Positions 13,053-17,509 of a DNA stretch of 17,509 nucleotides are shown here, in pieces. A program made the position numbers and the translations under genes. The first letter of the stretch is position 1; every line of letters begins with the position of its first letter. The notes below the pieces were generated by a model, which was given only the letters and a program-made list of their open reading frames with translations, was not told the DNA's origin and searched no databases. The DNA is from an uncultured Flavobacteriales bacterium (GTDB lineage: Bacteria; Bacteroidota; Bacteroidia; Flavobacteriales_E; Vicingaceae), in NCBI GenBank assembly GCA_937925525.1, contig CALALS010000017.1, forward strand, positions 1-17,509. The letters run 5' to 3'.

Positions 13053-14990
13053 TTATACTTTTAATGAGCTTTCTATCTCATTATTAATTATTTCAATAAA
13101 TTCATTTAAGCTAAACGTTCCTAAGTCTCCTTGTCCGTGTTTACGAACAGAAACGCTTTGGTCAGTTTGCTCTTTCTCGCCAATGATAAGCATAAAAGGT
13201 ACTTTTTCTAACTCGGCATCTCTAATTTTTTTGCCTACCTTTTCTGCCCTTTCGTCAACGAGTGTGCGAATATCGTAATTATTTAACAATTTTAAAACAC
13301 TTTGGGCGTATTCGTGATATTTTTCACTTACCGGTAGTATTTTAACTTGCTCGTTTGTTAGCCATATCGGGAAGTTTCCGGCACAATGCTCAATTAAAAC
13401 AGCCATAAATCTTTCCATAGACCCAAAAGGTGCTCTGTGAATCATTACAGGGCGATGTTTTTCATTGTCGCTACCGGTGTATTCTAATTCAAAACGTTCA
13501 GGAAGGTTGTAATCTACTTGAATGGTTCCTAATTGCCATTTTCTACCAATGGCGTCTTTTACCATGAAATCTAGCTTAGGGCCATAAAATGCAGCTTCAC
13601 CATACTCAATAAATGTATTTAATCCTTTTTCTTCAGCAGCTTCAATAATTGCTCTTTCTGCTTTTTCCCAGTTTTCATCTGTTCCGATATATTTTTCCGG
13701 AGCATTTTTATCTCTTAAAGATATTTGGGCTTCATAATCTTTAAAATCAAGTATTTTAAAGATGTAGAGTACAATATCAATTACTTTTTTGAACTCTTCT
13801 TTTACTTGGTCAGCGGTACAAAATAAGTGGGCATCATCTTGAGTAAAACCTCTAACCCTTGTTAAGCCATGTAATTCCCCACTTTGTTCGTAACGATAAA
13901 CTGTTCCAAATTCTGCCAATCTCAATGGTAAATCTTTATATGATCTTGGTTGAGCTGCAAAAACCTCACAGTGATGAGGGCAATTCATAGGTTTTAACAA
14001 AAACTCTTCATTCTCTTTTGGAGTTTTTATCGGTTGAAAAGAGTCTTCACCATATTTTGCATAGTGACCTGAACAAACGTACAATTCTTTACTTCCTATA
14101 TGTGGCGTGATTACCTGTACGTAACCTGCCTCTTTTTGAGTTTTCTTTAAAAAGTCTTCTAGTCGGCTTCTAATGGCAGTTCCTTTTGGTAGCCACATGG
14201 GTAAACCTTGCCCTACACGATTAGAAAAAGTAAATAATTCAAGTTCTTTCCCTAACTTTCTATGATCACGTTTTTTAGCTTCTTCCAGCATGGTTAAATA
14301 CTCTTCCAACTCTTTTTGCTTTGGAAAAGTAATACCATAAATTCTAGTTAGTTGCTTTTTATTTTCATCACCTCTCCAATAAGCACCTGCCGTACTTAAA
14401 ACTTTAACTGCTTTGATAAAACCGGTATTTGGAACATGGGGTCCTTTACACAAATCCGTAAATTTACCTTGTGTGTAAAAAGTAATGGTTCCATCCTCCA
14501 ATTCTTCAATAAGTTCTAGTTTGTATTCATTATTTCTTTCTCGATAAAACTTAGCTGCGTCTGCTTTTGAAATTTCCTGTCTAACGTATTCATTTTTTTG
14601 AGAAGCTAGTTCTTTCATTTTTGCTTCTACTTTTGGAAAATCTTTTTCTGAAAATTCAGTATCTCCGAAATCTACGTCATAATAAAAACCATTTTCAATA
14701 GGAGGTCCTATAGTAAATTGAATACCCGGATATAATTCTTGTAGTGCCTCTGCCATTAAGTGAGCAGATGAATGCCACATTACGGTTTTACCTTCCGTAT
14801 CGTTCCAGGTTAAAAGTTGAAGGGTTGCGTCATTTTCAATTGGTCGATTAGCATCAACAACTTCTCCATTAACGATAGCTGCCAGCACATTTCTGGCCAA
14901 TCCTTCGCTAATGCTTTTGGCAATATCTAAAGAGGAAGTTCCTTTTTCCACTTCTTTTATTGCTCCGTCAGGTAAAGTAATTTTAATCAT
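13053..14990 (-). CDS. thrS: Threonine--tRNA ligase (threonyl-tRNA synthetase)
   Basis: Class II synthetase charging tRNA-Thr; 645 residues, full length. The TGS domain spans about 1-61. The editing (N2/SAD) domain carries the zinc-type HxxxH at H73/H77 and C181/H185 (CKGPHV), used to clear mischarged Ser-tRNA-Thr. The catalytic core has the zinc ligands C337 (MNCPHH), H388 (QDDAHLF) and H518 (IHRAPFG), motif 2 FGTVYRYEQSGELHGLTRVR (361-380) and motif 3 at about 516-535 (HRAPFGSMERF). The anticodon-binding domain covers about 545-645. All key residues are intact. The ATG at 14990 gives the standard MIKITLPDG start. It is the first gene of the operon with infC, rpmI and rplT, an arrangement conserved in many bacteria. 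There is no T-box leader; the upstream leader is only about 30 nt. Confidence 0.97.
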   Translation of the reverse strand: MIKITLPDGAIKEVEKGTSSLDIAKSISEGLARNVLAAIVNGEVVDANRPIENDATLQLLTWNDTEGKTVMWHSSAHLMAEALQELYPGIQFTIGPPIENGFYYDVDFGDTEFSEKDFPKVEAKMKELASQKNEYVRQEISKADAAKFYRERNNEYKLELIEELEDGTITFYTQGKFTDLCKGPHVPNTGFIKAVKVLSTAGAYWRGDENKKQLTRIYGITFPKQKELEEYLTMLEEAKKRDHRKLGKELELFTFSNRVGQGLPMWLPKGTAIRSRLEDFLKKTQKEAGYVQVITPHIGSKELYVCSGHYAKYGEDSFQPIKTPKENEEFLLKPMNCPHHCEVFAAQPRSYKDLPLRLAEFGTVYRYEQSGELHGLTRVRGFTQDDAHLFCTADQVKEEFKKVIDIVLYIFKILDFKDYEAQISLRDKNAPEKYIGTDENWEKAERAIIEAAEEKGLNTFIEYGEAAFYGPKLDFMVKDAIGRKWQLGTIQVDYNLPERFELEYTGSDNEKHRPVMIHRAPFGSMERFMAVLIEHCAGNFPIWLTNEQVKILPVSEKYHEYAQSVLKLLNNYDIRTLVDERAEKVGKKIRDAELEKVPFMLIIGEKEQTDQSVSVRKHGQGDLGTFSLNEFIEIINNEIESSLKV

Positions 14991-15021
14991 ATTAAGTTTT
15001 TGCCATTTTTTTAATGGAGTG

Positions 15022-15029
15022 CAAAGTTA
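15022..15029 (-). promoter_or_regulatory. Putative thrS operon promoter, -7 element
   Basis: The minus strand reads TAACTTTG, an exact TAnnTTTG match, 31 nt before the thrS ATG. Upstream lies a short AT-rich repetitive tract (TTAGTAATTAGTGATTAGTA on the plus strand, 15027-15046) without a clear -33 TTG. It is divergent from the promoter at 15114-15121 within the same 148-bp intergenic region. Confidence 0.5.
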
Positions 15030-15087
15030 GTAATTAGTGATTAGTAATTAGATATAAGTTTTAATTAATGTTAATTGATGTGGGTTA

Positions 15088-15121
15088 TTTGGCTTTTGGT
15101 TTATTGTAATCATTATATTTG
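15088..15121 (+). promoter_or_regulatory. Putative promoter of the DUF4199-glycosyltransferase pair
   Basis: TATATTTG (15114-15121) matches TAnnTTTG exactly, with TTTG at 15088-15091, 22 bp upstream, as a possible -33 element (a second TTTG at 15095-15098 is closer than usual). The -7 element ends 17 nt before the ATG at 15139. Confidence 0.5.
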
Positions 15122-15138
15122 GCCAATATTTGAATTAA

Positions 15139-15663
15139 ATGAAGCCTTACGTAATTAAAAATGGATTGATATTAGGGTTGACCTTGGTAGCTTACCAGTT
15201 AATTCAATACATGTTTGAATTATATACAAACAAGTTTTTGGGGTGGGGAGTTTACCTTGTTATTCTTTTGATGCTTTATTATACAATTAAATCATTTAGA
15301 GATATAGAGGGAAATGGCTACATAACCTATGGAAAATGTGTGGCTCTTGGTTCACTTACATTGGCGGTATCTGCTCTTATTTCTACTATTACATCCTATA
15401 TTTACATTAAATTTATTGATCCGGGAATTACTGAAAAACTTATTGAAATTTCAATTGTAGAAATGGAAAATTCGGGTGCTTCGGAGATGCAGATAGAGCA
15501 AACGATAGGTATTTTAGAAACTATGCTTTCTCCTGAAATGATGACTATAATGGGCTTTTTTAGTTATATGTTTATGGGCGGTTTAATATTATTAATTATT
15601 GCTGCTTTTATGAAAAGGGAAAATCCAAATCCTGATATTGATTCTTTAGATTCTGGAATATAA
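15139..15663 (+). CDS. DUF4199 family membrane protein
   Basis: A 174-residue integral membrane protein of the DUF4199 family, which is largely confined to Bacteroidota and has no known function. Hydrophobic segments lie at about 8-26, 34-51, 68-90 and 135-157. A soluble stretch at about 94-133 contains acidic, helix-prone sequence (EKLIEISIVEMENSGASEMQ), expected to face one side of the membrane, followed by a short polar tail rich in Asp. The family topology of four helices with a loop between helices 3 and 4 agrees with this. The ATG at 15139 is preceded by a good promoter match. Its last codons are overlapped by the glycosyltransferase gene, a pairing common in Flavobacteriia as I recall it, suggesting that the two may act together at the membrane, for instance in handling a lipid-linked sugar. 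That role is inference. Confidence 0.85.
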   Translation: MKPYVIKNGLILGLTLVAYQLIQYMFELYTNKFLGWGVYLVILLMLYYTIKSFRDIEGNGYITYGKCVALGSLTLAVSALISTITSYIYIKFIDPGITEKLIEISIVEMENSGASEMQIEQTIGILETMLSPEMMTIMGFFSYMFMGGLILLIIAAFMKRENPNPDIDSLDSGI

Positions 15664-16615
15664 AAAGCAAATATCAATTATAATTCCTCTTTTTAATGAG
15701 GAAGAATCTTTACCAGAGCTTTCTGCTTGGATAGATAAAGTAATGCTGGCTAATTCATTTACTTATGAAATTATTTTTGTAGATGACGGAAGTAAAGATA
15801 AATCCTGGGAAGTAATTCAAAATCTAAGTAAACAAAATGCTAATGTTAGAGCAATTCAATTTAGAAGAAACTATGGCAAATCGGCTGCACTAAATACAGG
15901 CTTTGATGCTTGTGAAGGAGAAGTGGTGATTACCATGGATGCCGATTTACAAGATAGCCCTGAAGAAATTCCTGATTTGCGAAAAATGATTTTGCAAGAT
16001 GGTTTTCATTTAGTTTCCGGCTGGAAAGCCAAACGTTATGACCCAATTAGCAAAACAATACCTACCAAGCTTTTTAATTTTGCCACTAGAAAAATGAGCG
16101 GTATTGAGCTACATGATTTTAATTGTGGATTAAAGGCTTATCATTCTGATGTGGTTAAAAATATTGAAGTGTATGGCGAAATGCACCGCTATATTCCGGT
16201 AATTGCAAAGTGGGCGGGCTTTACTAAAATAGGAGAGAAGGTAGTTCAGCATCAGGAAAGAAAGTACGGTTCGTCTAAATTTGGTTTAGAACGTTTTGTA
16301 AATGGCTTCCTAGACTTAATGTCTATTACTTTTGTTTCTAAGTTTGGTAAGCGTCCAATGCACTTCTTTGGTGCACTTGGAACCATTATGTTTATTCTTG
16401 GTTTTTTGGCTTCACTTTGGTTAGGAATAGATAAGCTGTTTATAGATACAAAAGCAAGATTAATTACAAGCTCACCTTATTTCTATATCGCGCTTACTTC
16501 AATGATAATTGGTTCGCAATTATTTCTAACGGGATTTTTGGCAGAGCTCATTTCTCGTAACTCTGCCAATAGAAATGCTTATCAGATTAAGTCAAAAATT
16601 GGAATTATTGACTAA
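15653..16615 (+). CDS. Family 2 glycosyltransferase, membrane-anchored (DPM1/GtrB-like)
   Basis: Inverting-type GT2 enzyme predicted to move a sugar from a nucleotide sugar to polyprenyl phosphate on the cytoplasmic face. The first ATG (15743) would remove the initial beta-strand of the nucleotide-binding fold; upstream the frame encodes KKQISIIIPLFNEEESLPEL, the conserved GT2 start. No ATG, GTG or TTG exists between the in-frame stop at 15647 and this sequence, so initiation is probably at CTG 15653 (320 residues), or at ATT 15650 or ATA 15671. Downstream are EIIFVDDGSKDKSW, the metal-binding DxD in MDADLQDSPEEI (D96, D98), DFNCGLKAY, the basic HQERKYGSSKFG, and two C-terminal transmembrane helices (about 238-258 and 272-296). 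The gene overlaps the DUF4199 stop by 11 nt with the CTG start, suggesting translational coupling. The 3' end overlaps the convergent DUF4139 gene by 4 nt. Confidence 0.88.
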   Translation: MEYKKQISIIIPLFNEEESLPELSAWIDKVMLANSFTYEIIFVDDGSKDKSWEVIQNLSKQNANVRAIQFRRNYGKSAALNTGFDACEGEVVITMDADLQDSPEEIPDLRKMILQDGFHLVSGWKAKRYDPISKTIPTKLFNFATRKMSGIELHDFNCGLKAYHSDVVKNIEVYGEMHRYIPVIAKWAGFTKIGEKVVQHQERKYGSSKFGLERFVNGFLDLMSITFVSKFGKRPMHFFGALGTIMFILGFLASLWLGIDKLFIDTKARLITSSPYFYIALTSMIIGSQLFLTGFLAELISRNSANRNAYQIKSKIGIID

Positions 16616-17509
16616 AAGCTTGGAGCACTTATTGTTCTGTATCTTGCTTTGGTAGAAACCTGTTTGTTTTTAGGATACTTTATAGAATAAGACAATTCAT
16701 AGCTTTTCGTTTCTCCTTTAGGAATTTCAGCTTTCCAAGTTAACTGGCCTGTAGTTTTATTTTCCTCAGCACCCGAAATATTCTGTACATCTACTGAAAT
16801 CTCACTGTTTTGTGAAATCGGGTATTGGTCAAGAATCTCAATTTTTATTGTTTTATCATGGTTGTTTTTCACTTTAATTTCATAAGTGTAACTATCTTTT
16901 CTTTGATTACCTATGATATTTTTGCTTTGAAAATCTTGTTTTTCGGTTCTTGAAACCAATACTTTTTTATCTCTTCCAAGTGAAATATCAAGGGTATCTT
17001 CAAAATTTAAAGTATTAATTTTTGAAACCCCTGTAAATGTATTTCCAAAATAAATATTAGCCGGACCTTCAATTAAATTAAGCTTCTCCCATCCCGTAAC
17101 TCTGGCTAGTAAAAATGCGTCTTTGTCAATTTTTGGAACAACAATGTGTGAATATTCGGCAGGCATATTGGTTTCTGAAATATCTACAATGTATGGTTTG
17201 GCATCAGAAGGAATAGTATATGGTTTTGAAATATTAAAATCTACACTTAACTCAGAAACAGTAATAGTTTTGTAGTTCACATTTTTCTGATACTGCTGCT
17301 GTACTTGTTGTATTTCAGCATTACTTTCATAAGATAAGTCATTGACTTTTCCGTATGAGCCTCTATTATTACTATAGGCTTCATTTTTATAGCCTGCTCC
17401 AGCTTTCTTTTTTAAATAGCTTGCTCCGTAGTTTAAATACCAAGGATCAAGATCTGGTCTTGAAGCACTTTCGTAAGGGTATGCTGATGATAAAATTAGA
17501 GGAATGATA
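16612..17509 (-). CDS. DUF4139 domain-containing protein (MuiA-like), 5' end beyond window
   Basis: C-terminal part of a DUF4139 protein. The frame is open from the stop at 16612 to the right edge, so the methionine at 17280 is internal and at least 298 residues are present. The visible part begins with a hydrophobic short stretch (IIPLILSS), then a low-complexity linker rich in Tyr, Asn, Ser and Gln (about 17281-17470, including EIQQVQQQYQKN), then the all-beta DUF4139 domain: ISKPYTIPSDAKPYIVDI, VTGWEKLNLIEGPANIYFG, DTLDISLGRDKKVLVSR and the C-terminal LTWKAEIPKGETKSYELSYS. Full-length members usually have an N-terminal DUF4140 domain and are exported. The family includes proteins named mucoidy inhibitor A, but the molecular function is not known. 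The stop overlaps the glycosyltransferase stop tail to tail (CTAA). Confidence 0.88.
   Translation of the reverse strand, partial: IIPLILSSAYPYESASRPDLDPWYLNYGASYLKKKAGAGYKNEAYSNNRGSYGKVNDLSYESNAEIQQVQQQYQKNVNYKTITVSELSVDFNISKPYTIPSDAKPYIVDISETNMPAEYSHIVVPKIDKDAFLLARVTGWEKLNLIEGPANIYFGNTFTGVSKINTLNFEDTLDISLGRDKKVLVSRTEKQDFQSKNIIGNQRKDSYTYEIKVKNNHDKTIKIEILDQYPISQNSEISVDVQNISGAEENKTTGQLTWKAEIPKGETKSYELSYSIKYPKNKQVSTKARYRTISAPSF

Noticed and set aside
15027..15050. TTAGTAAT/TAGTGATT tandem pattern upstream of thrS as an operator or repeat array.
   Set aside because: Only about three imperfect 8-bp units of AT-rich sequence; similar tracts are common in such intergenic DNA.
15645..15675. Programmed ribosomal frameshift fusing DUF4199 to the glycosyltransferase at TATAAAAAGC.
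   Set aside because: In the DUF4199 frame the stop codon comes before any X-XXY-YYZ slippery heptamer, and no downstream stem is apparent; overlapping starts explain the junction better.
1..17509. CRISPR arrays, tRNA or rRNA genes, prophage or defence systems.
   Set aside because: No regularly spaced repeats, no tRNA cloverleaf and no phage or defence-type proteins were seen on either strand.

Overview
This is an AT-rich window with compact gene spacing, weak or absent Shine-Dalgarno sequences and repeated matches to the Bacteroidota -7 promoter element TAnnTTTG. Three secreted proteins carry C-terminal type IX secretion (T9SS) sorting domains, and DUF4199, DUF4465 and a BtuG-like propeller are present. 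Together these point to a member of Bacteroidota, most likely a Flavobacteriia-like lineage; the genus cannot be told from this window.

Layout. 1-1539: purN and a CPBP-family membrane protease, overlapping by 8 nt, with a divergent promoter region at the left edge. 1520-4377 (minus): hisS followed 2 nt later by hutH, whose 3' end overlaps the protease gene. 4473-9713 (plus): a cobalamin (B12) riboswitch followed by four tightly packed genes: a DUF4465 T9SS protein, a second T9SS surface protein, a small BtuB-like TonB-dependent receptor and a BtuG-like beta-propeller lipoprotein, closed by a clear hairpin terminator at 9725-9752. This is an outer-membrane B12 capture and uptake operon in which two putative surface proteins use T9SS. 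9802-11778 (plus, except the nuclease): a MORN-type repeat protein, a small GIY-YIG nuclease gene flanked by related inverted and direct repeats (possible mobile cassette), and a T9SS protein of unknown role. 11780-14990 (minus): the operon thrS-infC-rpmI-rplT, with infC starting at an AUA codon behind a strong Shine-Dalgarno sequence, a structured hairpin between rpmI and rplT, and a terminator after rplT. 15139-16615 (plus): a DUF4199 membrane protein overlapped by a family 2 glycosyltransferase that lacks an AUG start. 16612-17509 (minus): a DUF4139 protein that runs off the right edge.

Most genes are housekeeping. The parts most worth a second look are the B12 operon with its T9SS partners, the GIY-YIG gene and its flanking repeats, the candidate autoregulatory hairpin in front of rplT, and several non-AUG starts (AUA for infC, GTG for btuB and btuG, TTG for the MORN protein, probably CTG for the glycosyltransferase), which would lead automatic gene calling to shorten infC and the glycosyltransferase.
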